Assembly (NCBI RefSeq): GCF_002234615.1
Contig: NZ_NMQW01000005.1
Coordinates: forward strand, 62,001 to 126,000
Length of the DNA stretch: 64,000 nucleotides
Source: Paenibacillus rigui
Lineage (GTDB): Bacteria; Bacillota; Bacilli; Paenibacillales; NBRC-103111
Direction of reading: 5' to 3'
This document shows positions 1-8,628 of the stretch, one piece after another. Position 1 is the first letter of the stretch, and the number at the start of each line of letters is the position of its first letter. Under the pieces are notes generated by a model. The model was not told the DNA's origin. It did no database searches and was given only the letters and a program-made list of their open reading frames with translations. The position numbers were made by a program, and so were the translations under genes.

Positions 1-1012
1 CCAGGGAGAACACACTCCGGATCGGCAAATACATTCGCTTGGAGCCAATCCAGGCAAGGAACAGAATCATCACGAACACCCCGGCGGAAACATACAGCGT
101 GTACCAGCCGATCGAACGTGAATCCTTTGTAATATCGCTCAGGGAGGAAACGGATAAATAGTACCAGCCGTTGTATTTGGACTTGTTGTACATGACCCCG
201 ATCATTTCGCCCTGGGACTTGAAGGTCACGTAGCCTTGTGCAGGCTCAGCCGCTTGCCGTATGCTCTCCACCGCCTGCTTCAGCGCATCGGCAGATTGCA
301 GCACCTGTCCGGCCGGCTGTGTCAGCGTGCGGAACTCGCTATCCAATATGATCGTTTCCCGATCCTCCGCTTCATTAAAGACAAGCTTCTCCAGCTTGCT
401 GGCCGGAAACTCTCCAATAATGAGCCCTGAGGTATTCGACCAATTCACAGGCAGCTTTTTGACCAGACGAACGCCCGGAACAGCGGCATCCGACAAGCGC
501 TCTTGCGCTTCCCCCCCGTTGGCAGCAGTTTCCGGCGGCATCGCAGTCCAAAAGGAGGCTTCCGGGGACTTGGCGTATTCCGCAATCATGTCTTTCATTC
601 TTGAGTCTTCTAGTGTCGTAAAGCCTTCATTGGAAAGCACCCAGCCGAACCGCAGGCTCGTCACATAAATATTTTTTACACCCAGCTCAAAAGGCTGCAG
701 CTTGTTCAGGCCCGCATTCAATTCATTGATCATTGTAAAATATTTGGAAGAAAGCGGCGTTTGCAATGCCTCGTTCATGAGGGATGAGGACATATACTGC
801 GTCATTAAATTTTCGAACAGCATCAGCTGCTGCTCAACGTTGAACTGCGCTTGCTGCAGCAGCTTCATATGGCTGTCGTTCACTTTCTCCTGAAGGCTGT
901 GCTTGGTGCGCAGAAAAGACAGGCTGCCCAAAATGACGACGGGTATCGTACCGATGAGCAGACTGAAGAGCAGAAGCCGGACTAAGTACTTGGATGAAAA
1001 TAGTTTAGGCAA
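1..1012 (-). CDS. Membrane-anchored sensor/regulator, N-terminal part only
   Basis: The gene runs off the left edge; about 337 codons are visible. I chose a TTG start because no ATG lies near the N-terminus and GGGAG sits about 8 nt upstream. A membrane helix at about residues 9-30 is followed by a roughly 260-residue extracytoplasmic region of the double-cache kind. A second helix lies near residues 300-322 (start WYTLYVSAG), and the visible part ends just after it at YLPIRSV. This layout is shared by AraC-type one-component regulators of the YesS/YtdP kind and by YesM-like histidine kinases. The missing C-terminus decides which it is. Being divergent from the importer at 1330, it probably senses that importer's substrate. 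Confidence 0.7.
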   Translation of the reverse strand, partial: MPKLFSSKYLVRLLLFSLLIGTIPVVILGSLSFLRTKHSLQEKVNDSHMKLLQQAQFNVEQQLMLFENLMTQYMSSSLMNEALQTPLSSKYFTMINELNAGLNKLQPFELGVKNIYVTSLRFGWVLSNEGFTTLEDSRMKDMIAEYAKSPEASFWTAMPPETAANGGEAQERLSDAAVPGVRLVKKLPVNWSNTSGLIIGEFPASKLEKLVFNEAEDRETIILDSEFRTLTQPAGQVLQSADALKQAVESIRQAAEPAQGYVTFKSQGEMIGVMYNKSKYNGWYYLSVSSLSDITKDSRSIGWYTLYVSAGVFVMILFLAWIGSKRMYLPIRSVFSL

Positions 1013-1329
1013 AGCGCTTCACTCCCAAAAACCCTCTAGTTATACTCTATTGTAATCGCTTCAACTCTAGCATGCAGTCATTATAGTATAAACTCAATGA
1101 AAGCTCAATTTACCTCTTCAAATTCGGTATAAACAGCGTACGCTCTATTGATTATCCTACCTTCCCCAATGATTATGAAGTCGTCGAACAAGGGCTGAAC
1201 GGCTATTTCCAAGCGATTCCGCGGACAAGGTATGCCGTCATGATTATATACAGGAATACGGCGAATCGGTAAGGTAAAAGTATCCCGTAAACGAAAGCGA
1301 AGGGAAACTTAACTTGGGAGGGATACGCT
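1013..1329. other. Divergent intergenic region with a possible decayed reading frame
   Basis: This 317-base gap separates the sensor gene from the importer operon and should hold both promoters; I could not assign clear -35/-10 boxes. On the plus strand an uninterrupted frame without an ATG runs from 1087 to 1272. It reads like protein (contains YPTFPNDYEVVEQG) and ends in a stop 58 bases before the permease start. It may be the tail of a decayed gene or chance. Confidence 0.3.
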
Positions 1330-2280
1330 GTGCAGGCTGTTTCTATAAAAAACGAACCGATAGCCGAATCAAAGCTGAGCCTATTCAAACGACGGCTCAA
1401 AAAACACAAATGGTTTTATCTCATGCTGACCCCGGGTCTGCTGTACTTCCTCATTTATAAGTATGTTCCGATGTGGGGGGTTCTGATTGCCTTCCAGGAC
1501 TACCAGCCGTTCCTCGGCTTTTTCAAGAGCAGCTGGGTCGGCTTCAAGCACTTCGAAACCTTCTTTAGCGATGAAACGTTCTGGATGCTGTTTCGAAATA
1601 CATTTGTTCTGGCAATCTATAACATCTTGTTCTTTTTTCCGCTCCCCATCATTATTTCACTGATGCTGAACGAGGTCCGCAAGGAAATGTTCAAGCGGCT
1701 GATCCAAACCTTGATTTATATTCCCCATTTCGTCTCGTGGGTGGTCGTTGTCGGGATCAGCTTCCTCTTCTTCTCCAAGGAAGGCGGCATCTTCAATACG
1801 ATGCTCGTAAGTCTCGGGAAGGAGCCCGTTAACTTTTTACTCAGCGCGGACTGGTTCCGTACGATCATCACTTCGCAGGTAATATGGAAAGAGACCGGAT
1901 GGGGCACGATCATCTTCTTGGCCGCCCTCGCTGGAGTCGATCCCCAATTATATGAAGCGGCGAAGATCGACGGTGCGGGACGCTGGAGACAGATGTGGCA
2001 CATTACCCTCCCGGCCATTCGGAGCACGATCGTTATTCTTCTCATCCTGCGGATCGGGACATTCCTCGACACAGGCTTCGAGCAAATTTTCTTGATGGTC
2101 AATCCGTTGAATCGCCAGGTCGGTGAGGTATTCGATACGTTCGTCTACAGTACGGGGATTTCCCAAGGGAAGTTCAGCTACAGTACAGCAGTAGGCATGT
2201 TCAAATCGATGATCGGACTGATTCTGGTTGTCGTGGCAAACCGATTGGCCAAGCGCTTCGGGGAAGACGGCATCTATTAA
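1330..2280 (+). CDS. CUT1 sugar ABC transporter permease, LplB type
   Basis: Inner-membrane subunit of a binding-protein-dependent oligosaccharide importer, 316 residues, the usual length for the LplB branch. GTG start with GGGAGG about 8 nt upstream. After a basic cytoplasmic N-terminus the protein shows six hydrophobic segments. The EAA loop that contacts the ATPase is visible around residues 209-230 (YEAAKIDGAGRW). It is followed directly by the second permease and the lipoprotein, the standard order of this family. No ATPase gene is nearby, so a shared MsmX-like ATPase is expected. The GH43-like gene downstream hints at a plant-polysaccharide oligosaccharide, but the substrate cannot be read from the sequence. 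Confidence 0.92.
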   Translation: MQAVSIKNEPIAESKLSLFKRRLKKHKWFYLMLTPGLLYFLIYKYVPMWGVLIAFQDYQPFLGFFKSSWVGFKHFETFFSDETFWMLFRNTFVLAIYNILFFFPLPIIISLMLNEVRKEMFKRLIQTLIYIPHFVSWVVVVGISFLFFSKEGGIFNTMLVSLGKEPVNFLLSADWFRTIITSQVIWKETGWGTIIFLAALAGVDPQLYEAAKIDGAGRWRQMWHITLPAIRSTIVILLILRIGTFLDTGFEQIFLMVNPLNRQVGEVFDTFVYSTGISQGKFSYSTAVGMFKSMIGLILVVVANRLAKRFGEDGIY

Positions 2281-2298
2281 TTGAAGGAGGTGTCCAGG

Positions 2299-3174
2299 GT
2301 GGACAGAAGTTTATCAGGCAGACTGCTGGATGGCATGAATTATTTGCTGCTTGGATTGGTTGCGGCGGTCTGTGTGCTCCCGTTTCTTTATATCCTCGCC
2401 GCTTCATTAACCGCTCCCGAGGAGCTGCTCCAAAAAGGGTTTATTTTGATCCCTACCAAATTTTCACTGGTCGGCTACGAATACATTTTATCGACCGAAA
2501 TTATTTTATCGAGCTTGGGCGTATCGATCTTCATCACCGTCGCAGGCACTTTGGCCAATCTATTTTTCACCGCTCTTATGGCGTACCCGCTCGCTCAAAA
2601 GGACCTGATGGGGAGCAAGCTGTTTATGAAGCTGATCGTGTTCTCCATGCTGTTCAGCGGCGGGATGATCCCCACTTATCTGGTTGTCCGGTACACCGGG
2701 CTGCTGGACAGCCCGGCGGCGCTCATTGTCCCGGGGCTCATCAGCGCGTTTAACCTGATTATTATGCGCAACTTTTTTCAACAGCTGCCCGAAGGGCTTG
2801 AAGAGGCGGCACGGATCGACGGCTGCAGCGATATCGGCATTTTGTTCCGGATCGTGCTTCCTTTGTCAGCCCCTGTCCTCGCTTCCCTCGCTCTGTTCTA
2901 TGCCGTAGGTCATTGGAATGCTTACTTTAACGCGATTCTTTACATTAATGATAACACCTACTGGCCGATTCAGGTTTGGCTGCGTCAAATTGTGATACTA
3001 TCTGAGGGGGGGATCGGAGATTCGGCGCAGTTCAGCGACGACTTTGTCGCACCGCCAGCGGAAACCGTCAAGATGGCCGTCATTATTATTTCAACCCTGC
3101 CAATTTTGATCGTTTATCCGTTTTTGCAAAAGCATTTCGCCAAAGGCGCACTATTGGGGTCCGTAAAAGGTTAA
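2299..3174 (+). CDS. CUT1 sugar ABC transporter permease, YtcP type
   Basis: Second membrane subunit of the importer, 291 residues from the chosen start. The frame could open at TTG 2281, but AAGGAGG at 2284-2290 lies 8 nt before GTG 2299, so GTG 2299 is preferred. Six predicted helices are seen, and the EAA loop reads EEAARIDGCSDIG. The C-terminus ends in the family-typical KGALLGSVKG. It starts 18 bases after the first permease stops, so the two are co-transcribed and form a heterodimeric channel. Confidence 0.9.
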   Translation: MDRSLSGRLLDGMNYLLLGLVAAVCVLPFLYILAASLTAPEELLQKGFILIPTKFSLVGYEYILSTEIILSSLGVSIFITVAGTLANLFFTALMAYPLAQKDLMGSKLFMKLIVFSMLFSGGMIPTYLVVRYTGLLDSPAALIVPGLISAFNLIIMRNFFQQLPEGLEEAARIDGCSDIGILFRIVLPLSAPVLASLALFYAVGHWNAYFNAILYINDNTYWPIQVWLRQIVILSEGGIGDSAQFSDDFVAPPAETVKMAVIIISTLPILIVYPFLQKHFAKGALLGSVKG

Positions 3175-3210
3175 TTTGCCAATAATACTGGATAAAGAGG
3201 AGATTTCACG

Positions 3211-4725
3211 ATGAAAAAGAACTCAACCCGTAAGTCTGCAAAATTACTCGCCATAGTCTGCGTTACCTGCATGTCCGCGTCCTTCCTGGCCGCCTGCAGC
3301 TCAGGCTCCAAGAAAGAAGCCGGCAATGGAGCGAACGGGGCATCCGCCCAAAAACCGCTGGAGCTGAACGTGATGATGATTCAGCAGGGTGCCGAGCCTC
3401 CCAAGAAGGACAGTCCGTACATCAAAAAAATCGAAGAATATACGAATACCAAACTGGATATCACCTGGGTCCCGGGCTCAGGAACGTCTTACGACGACAA
3501 GGTCAGCGCAACAATCGCCTCCGGCAATATGCCTGACGTCATTCTGATCCGCAAAACGAAAGAAACGGCGATGCTGAACGCCCAGCTGACCGGGGTATTC
3601 TGGGATTTGACCCCCTTCCTCAAGGACACGAAAAATTTAAGCAAAATGAGCCCGGCGGCGGTCAAAAATGCCAGCGTCAACGGCAAGCTGTACGGGATTC
3701 CCCGGGAACGGGTGCTCTCCCGCTACGGGATGATTTTCCGCAAGGATTGGCTGGACAATCTGGGGCTGCAAACGCCTAAAACGGCAGAGGACATTTACAA
3801 TGTGGCGAAAGCCTTTACCTTGAATGACCCGGACAAGGACGGCAAGAATAATACGTTCGGCATTCAAGAGGATGCGACGATGGAGCTGCTCAAGCAATTG
3901 ACGATTTATAACGGCGGCCCGAACGGCTGGGGCTTGAAGGATGGCAAAGTCACTCCGGACTTCTTGTACCCGGAATTCAAAACGGCGCTGGACTTGTACA
4001 GGAAAATGGTCAGCGAAAAGCTGATCAGCGGCGACTTCCCTATCGCCAAAAAATACGATTACTTCAATCAAGGCAAAGCGGGCATATATTTCTCCGTTAT
4101 TGACGATGCGGCAACACGCCACCTGGACATGATGAAGCAGAATGCCAAGGTTCAAGTTGATATCGCTCAAAACTTTGACGGACCGCAAGGCCAAAAAGTA
4201 AGAGGAACCGTTGGCTACGACTCCCTGATCGCAATTCCTAAATCAAGCGTGAAAGCGGAGGACAAGGTGAAGCAAATTATCGGCTTCCTGGATAAATTGG
4301 GCGAGGAGCCTATGCAAACGCTGCTGAACTACGGGATTGAGGGAACCGACTACACGCTGGAAAACGGTGTCGCCAAGAAGGTCGCAGGCACCAAAGGCTC
4401 CGGCGATGTCATTAACCTGAAATGGGACGATCCTGCGGCCGGAGTTAAAATTACAAAAACAGAGCTGGAGCAGAAAATCGATAAAACATTTGCCGATAAC
4501 AAAAAGCTGGCTGTCGTCGATCTGTCGGCCTACCTGTTGTCCGACACGAACACGCAAAAAGGAAACGATCTGAGAAAAGGCATCACCGACGCGCAGACCA
4601 AATATGTGCTGGGCGAGCTGGACGACAAAGGCTGGAACGACGCTCTGGATAAATGGCGCAAAGGCGGCGGCGACAAAATCATCGAGGAATTCACCGCCGA
4701 TTATAACAAGAGCAACGCGAAATAA
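3211..4725 (+). CDS. Sugar-binding lipoprotein of the CUT1 importer (LipO/YtcQ type)
   Basis: Extracellular substrate-binding protein of 504 residues anchored by lipid. The signal peptide ends in the lipobox LAAC, with the lipidated Cys at residue 29. A DPDKDGKN motif near residues 206-213 resembles the calcium-binding loop common in this large binding-protein subfamily. It lies 36 bases after the second permease and closes the operon, with a strong hairpin terminator downstream. The ligand is unknown; the family binds oligosaccharides. Confidence 0.92.
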   Translation: MKKNSTRKSAKLLAIVCVTCMSASFLAACSSGSKKEAGNGANGASAQKPLELNVMMIQQGAEPPKKDSPYIKKIEEYTNTKLDITWVPGSGTSYDDKVSATIASGNMPDVILIRKTKETAMLNAQLTGVFWDLTPFLKDTKNLSKMSPAAVKNASVNGKLYGIPRERVLSRYGMIFRKDWLDNLGLQTPKTAEDIYNVAKAFTLNDPDKDGKNNTFGIQEDATMELLKQLTIYNGGPNGWGLKDGKVTPDFLYPEFKTALDLYRKMVSEKLISGDFPIAKKYDYFNQGKAGIYFSVIDDAATRHLDMMKQNAKVQVDIAQNFDGPQGQKVRGTVGYDSLIAIPKSSVKAEDKVKQIIGFLDKLGEEPMQTLLNYGIEGTDYTLENGVAKKVAGTKGSGDVINLKWDDPAAGVKITKTELEQKIDKTFADNKKLAVVDLSAYLLSDTNTQKGNDLRKGITDAQTKYVLGELDDKGWNDALDKWRKGGGDKIIEEFTADYNKSNAK

Positions 4726-4740
4726 TACAGCTTTCACAAT

Positions 4741-4777
4741 GGAATCCGCCAAAGCCTAGAGGCGGGTTCCTATTTTT
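4741..4777 (+). terminator. Rho-independent terminator after the first importer operon
   Basis: A 10-bp stem (GGAATCCGCC with GGCGGGTTCC, one G-T pair) encloses a 10-base loop and is followed by TATTTTT. It lies 15 bases after the lipoprotein stop. Confidence 0.85.
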
Positions 4778-4800
4778 CAGACCACAAGAAAAGGACGTGC

Positions 4801-5697
4801 ATGAACTTGAAAACCCACCCCTTGGAAGTCCAATTACCGCAAGCCATGAAGCCTTTGTTCGACTATCCGCTCCGTGATACCTCGATTTGTCTTGGCCCCG
4901 ACGGGATGTACTACTTGACTGGAACAACCGGCTTCCCGGATTGGTGGGCAGTAACAGGCGATTTGCAAATATGGAAATCTCCTGATTTGATCGATTGGAC
5001 ACCGTTAATTACCGAGCCGCGCAAAAGAACAACAGTCTGGAACGTAGACCGGGACGGGACGTGGCAGCGTTCCATTACTCTACGTGACAGCGCTCCGTTT
5101 CGACCGCTTTGGGCACCTGAAATTCATTACATCAACGGCACCTACTGGCTAACCTACAGCCTGCCGAGGCTCGGCAACGGCTTGCTGAAGAGCACCAGCG
5201 GATGGCCGGAAGGCCCTTACAAGGACGCAATTACGGCTAATGCCCCGCTCAGCCCGCATATTGACGCGACCTTGTTCCAGGAGGAGGACGGCACTGTCTA
5301 TTTTATATGCGATAACGGAAAAATCGCCCGGATGAACGATGACATGAGCGGCTTGGTCGAGGAGCTTCGGCAGCTGAGTCCTGCGAATGCGGAGCATGTC
5401 GGCTTCGAGGGAACCTATCTGTTCAAAGCCCACGGAAAATATCACCTGGTCGGGGCCGATTTCCTCGATGGCGATTATCACTGCTACGCAGCAAGCTCGG
5501 ACCACATTTACGGTCCTTACAGCGACCGTTACCTGGCCATTCCGCATGGAGGCCATAACATGATTTTTCAAGACAAGGAAGGCCAGTGGTGGAGCACGTT
5601 TTTCGGGAACAATGACAACGCGCCTTACAAGGAACGCCCGGGTCTTTTGAAAATCGAATTCGATGCGTCATTGCGCATTCGCCCAGTAATTGAATAG
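4801..5697 (+). CDS. GH43-like glycoside hydrolase, cytoplasmic
   Basis: A 298-residue protein with the blade repeats of five-bladed beta-propeller hydrolases of the GH43 type (arabinofuranosidases, xylosidases). Family-like landmarks are RDTSICLGPDG with Asp26 as candidate general base, LWAPEIHY near residue 105, HIDATLF with Asp155 as candidate pKa modulator, and FEGTYLFK with Glu203 as candidate general acid. There is no signal peptide, so it should act on imported oligosaccharides. It follows the first importer after a terminator, so it may be read through or have its own weak promoter. The exact subfamily and linkage are not determined. Confidence 0.75.
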   Translation: MNLKTHPLEVQLPQAMKPLFDYPLRDTSICLGPDGMYYLTGTTGFPDWWAVTGDLQIWKSPDLIDWTPLITEPRKRTTVWNVDRDGTWQRSITLRDSAPFRPLWAPEIHYINGTYWLTYSLPRLGNGLLKSTSGWPEGPYKDAITANAPLSPHIDATLFQEEDGTVYFICDNGKIARMNDDMSGLVEELRQLSPANAEHVGFEGTYLFKAHGKYHLVGADFLDGDYHCYAASSDHIYGPYSDRYLAIPHGGHNMIFQDKEGQWWSTFFGNNDNAPYKERPGLLKIEFDASLRIRPVIE

Positions 5698-5731
5698 CCC
5701 GGACATTCGCTAACCCAACTGCTGAGCAAAA

Positions 5732-5793
5732 AAACGCAAAGCTGCAACAACCTGTCACCTATTATCAGGCGACAGGTTGCTGCAGCTTTGTTT
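5732..5793. terminator. Bidirectional terminator between convergent genes
   Basis: A near-perfect 20-bp inverted repeat (5736-5755 with 5771-5790, one mismatch) lies between the convergent GH43-like gene and the DUF1537 kinase gene. A runs on the left and T-rich sequence on the right provide a U-tract in each direction. Confidence 0.85.
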
Positions 5794-5795
5794 AA

Positions 5796-7286
5796 TTAAG
5801 GACCTATCGTTCTTTCTTCCATTACCTTCACAAAAAAATCCGGCGGGCCGACCTGCCCGCCCTTCAGACAAAGCTCCAGACCATTCAGCGCTTCATCCTC
5901 TGCGTACACCTTGCATAATGGCCCGCCCGGTACGAGCGGAGCTTGCAGCTCCATCGCCATGATCCCGAGCTCCTGGATCAAATAGCCCGACGTGTCGCCT
6001 CCCGCCACCAGCAGCCTGCGGAGCTGGCAGAGGCCGATCAGCTTCCGTGCCATGCGCCCCAGCCTGCTTCCGAGCAGCTTGCCCGACTCCGACGGCTCGA
6101 TTCCTGCGTCTGCCAGCTGCTGCTTCAGCAGCGGAATCGTATCGTCCTGCGGGCCGAGGGAAGTGTAGATGATGACATTCCGCCCTGTCCGCAGCGCTTC
6201 CGCAGCTTGATCCATCAGCCTGCTCTCCACTTCCTCAGCCACCGATGTATCGGTATCGGCCAGCTGCAACACCGGCGCTCTCAGGCCGATAAAGCCGTGG
6301 TCCAGCGCATAATGGATCTGCCCTTCGGTTACCGGTGAGCAGCTTCCGGAAAGCACAAGCAGCGGCTGAGGGTTCTGCCCGCTGAAGTCCCCTTTGCCGG
6401 CAGCCGCCGGTGCTGGCGGGGCAGGAGCGATCAGGCCCTGCTCCTTCCAATAACCGGCCAGCGCGTATTCCACGCCGGAAGATCCGGCAGCGAACAGAGG
6501 CGGAGCTTCCGGGTTTTGCCCGCTCCCCTCCTCCTCCCTCATCGCTTCGTGCCACAGCAGCTCGCCGATCCGAAGCTGCATCGCATCGTCGATCACATCG
6601 AACAGCACCACGCGGCTTCCTGTGTTCAGCACCGACTCCAGTCGCTGCTGCACCGTCGTCAGCTCTTTGCTTTGCAAATCCAGCACAGACAGATGGCCGA
6701 GCCTTTTGTCCGTTTGCTTCGCCAAATGAAGCCGCAGATCGGCTTCGGCCATCGGCGTGACGGGGTGCCGCGACATGACCGGGTGCCGGTCGAGCCGATG
6801 CACATCCCCCATGGAATAGGCAAAGTGATGGCCGAACACCGTGTACCGTCCCAGTACCGGGACCCCGGCAAGCACGGGAACAAATCGGCGCTCGCCAAAT
6901 ACGGCAAGCCCCAGCTCGATCGCCTTGCCGATGCTGCCGGTTTGGGGCGATGAATCGAAGGTCGAGCATACTTTGTAATGCACCATGCGGGGCTTGAGCT
7001 TATGCAGCGCCTCAAACACCGGAATCAGCTCCTGCTCCATCGCCTCCGGCGATAAGGAGCGGCTGATGCCCGCGACGCCGACACATTCGACGTGCGGAAA
7101 CCGTTCAACCAGCAGTTCCGGCGTTGGAGGCTCAAGAAACAGAACGGTTTTGACGCCGGATTTGGCGAGAGCCTCCATCGCATCGGTCGAGCCGGTAAAA
7201 TCGTCCCCATAAAAGGCAAGCAGCACGCCCTGCGGCAAGCTTGCGGACGTCATAACTTCTCTTGGGGCGGAAGCTTCTTGTTCCAT
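5796..7286 (-). CDS. DUF1537 (four-carbon acid sugar kinase) family kinase
   Basis: A 496-residue kinase of the family that phosphorylates C4 or branched sugar acids (tetronate kinases, 3-oxo-isoapionate 4-kinase). The N-terminal domain has the family motif FYGDDFTGSTDA, and the C-terminal nucleotide-binding part has VAGGDTSGYL. A longer start exists at 7313. GTGAGGTG lies about 9 nt before ATG 7286, whereas nothing good precedes 7313, so 7286 is used. It is the last gene of the long minus-strand block, directly after a RuBisCO-like gene. In known D-apionate catabolism a DUF1537 kinase makes the phosphorylated 3-oxo acid that a RuBisCO-like protein then cleaves. The same pairing is the basis for the suggested role. 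Confidence 0.88.
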   Translation of the reverse strand: MEQEASAPREVMTSASLPQGVLLAFYGDDFTGSTDAMEALAKSGVKTVLFLEPPTPELLVERFPHVECVGVAGISRSLSPEAMEQELIPVFEALHKLKPRMVHYKVCSTFDSSPQTGSIGKAIELGLAVFGERRFVPVLAGVPVLGRYTVFGHHFAYSMGDVHRLDRHPVMSRHPVTPMAEADLRLHLAKQTDKRLGHLSVLDLQSKELTTVQQRLESVLNTGSRVVLFDVIDDAMQLRIGELLWHEAMREEEGSGQNPEAPPLFAAGSSGVEYALAGYWKEQGLIAPAPPAPAAAGKGDFSGQNPQPLLVLSGSCSPVTEGQIHYALDHGFIGLRAPVLQLADTDTSVAEEVESRLMDQAAEALRTGRNVIIYTSLGPQDDTIPLLKQQLADAGIEPSESGKLLGSRLGRMARKLIGLCQLRRLLVAGGDTSGYLIQELGIMAMELQAPLVPGGPLCKVYAEDEALNGLELCLKGGQVGPPDFFVKVMEERTIGP

Positions 7287-7299
7287 CGCAGGCAGCACC

Positions 7300-8628
7300 T
7301 CACTTTTTCCCATGATTGCCGCCGAATTTATCTATTGCCTGCTGCAGGCTGGCGTGCTCCCCGGCATACGTTTCCAGTGGCACATCAGCCAGCGCGGCTT
7401 CCCAGGCGAGCTTCATACTCTCTACCCCTGCAGCCGTTCCGCCCGGATGGGCCAAAATACCGCCGCCAGCCAAATGAATCACATCCGTCGTTTGCAGCGC
7501 ACGGTACGTCGGCCCTGCGGTAAGCGCCGACTGGCCTGAGGACAACACAGGCATCGTCAAGTAACCGGATTCCCCCAGCATCGGGGTTAAGCATCCTTGT
7601 GCAGAGCGGATCACCGATTCGTTGCTCTCATAAAATTTGCTGTTCAAGCCGTTCACATGCAAATGATCCGCACCGGCTAATCGGCACAGCTTCTGGTAGG
7701 CCATACCATCGATGCCGAGCAGCGGGCTGCGCGTCATATAGCCGAATTGATTGCGGTGCCCGTGAATCGGCACTTCGCTGAACCGGTTCACATAAGCCAG
7801 CCCTGTGAAGCCGATGCTATTGATGCTGACCATCACGCACGTTCCTTTGGCCCGAACGACATGATCGTGGTTCCGCTTCATCTCCTCAATGTCACCTGTA
7901 ATGTTGAAGGCGTACATCACTTTTTTGCCGTTACGGTCCGCGGCCCGTTCCAGCTCCTCCATCACGGCCTGCGCTCTTTGCTCCAACGGGGCAAAGGGAG
8001 GGTTGGCATTCAGCTCATCATCCTTGATGAAATCGACTCCGGCATCCGCCAAATCGCGTACCATCACGCGAAGCTCGTCGATCGAAAGACCGATACTCGG
8101 CTTAATAATTGTGCCGATTAAAGGCCTGCCCTCCACACCGGCCAGCCTCCGCGTCCCTTCGATGCCGAAGCGGGGGCCGGTATAAACGGAGGTGAAGGAG
8201 CTGGAAAACTCCAGGTCCATCAGCCGTAATCCGGAAAATTCCTGCAGCTCGTACAGGTTCCCCGCTACGGCGGACAAGAGATTGGGCAGCGACGGCCCAA
8301 AATTGTGGGTCGGGAATGCCAGCACGACCTCCGCCCGATTGTAACCGCCCCCGGAGAACGGGCTGGACGTAGGCCGTATGGCTCCCGGCAGCGACGGGGC
8401 ATCGACCGTCCCGAGCGGCTTTACGCTCACGATCCGCGCGCCATGACGGCTGCGCAGCGTCTCGGTCTCCCCCGGCACCGCCGTAAACGTCCCGGTTGAT
8501 TGCTCGCCGGCCATCACCCCAGCGGCTCGCTCCGGCGCAAGCGGCGTCTCGATCAGATACGTCGCGAGCACCTCCTCGCGCCCAAGCGGCTCCACATGCG
8601 CGAGCGACGGCTCCTGCTGCCGGATCAT
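7300..8628 (-). CDS. RuBisCO-like protein, candidate sugar-acid phosphate decarboxylase/transcarboxylase
   Basis: A 442-residue member of the RuBisCO superfamily large subunit, with an N-terminal alpha/beta domain and a TIM barrel from about residue 150. Active-site features kept are GTIIKPSIG (Lys176), the metal-ligand motif GVDFIKDDE (carbamylatable Lys202 with Asp204 and Glu205), HGHR (His289), a loop-6-like segment with Lys331, SSGQS (363-367) and the phosphate-binding GGG at 388-390. The second lysine of the true RuBisCO KPK motif is Ser178, so it is not a carbon-fixing enzyme. It overlaps the racemase gene by ATGA and precedes the DUF1537 kinase. This matches the OiaK plus OiaX/OiaT pairing of D-apionate catabolism, although a different 3-oxo sugar acid remains possible. 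Confidence 0.88.
   Translation of the reverse strand: MIRQQEPSLAHVEPLGREEVLATYLIETPLAPERAAGVMAGEQSTGTFTAVPGETETLRSRHGARIVSVKPLGTVDAPSLPGAIRPTSSPFSGGGYNRAEVVLAFPTHNFGPSLPNLLSAVAGNLYELQEFSGLRLMDLEFSSSFTSVYTGPRFGIEGTRRLAGVEGRPLIGTIIKPSIGLSIDELRVMVRDLADAGVDFIKDDELNANPPFAPLEQRAQAVMEELERAADRNGKKVMYAFNITGDIEEMKRNHDHVVRAKGTCVMVSINSIGFTGLAYVNRFSEVPIHGHRNQFGYMTRSPLLGIDGMAYQKLCRLAGADHLHVNGLNSKFYESNESVIRSAQGCLTPMLGESGYLTMPVLSSGQSALTAGPTYRALQTTDVIHLAGGGILAHPGGTAAGVESMKLAWEAALADVPLETYAGEHASLQQAIDKFGGNHGKK

Noticed and set aside
1003-1024. cre-like sequence AAAGCGCTTC at the start of the first gene
   Set aside because: The spacing of the outer TG and CA is off by one base and it overlaps the start codon, so it does not fit the CcpA box.
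7300-8628. True RuBisCO large subunit
   Set aside because: The second active-site lysine of KPK is serine, and the gene context (DUF1537 kinase, no phosphoribulokinase) fits a RuBisCO-like protein.
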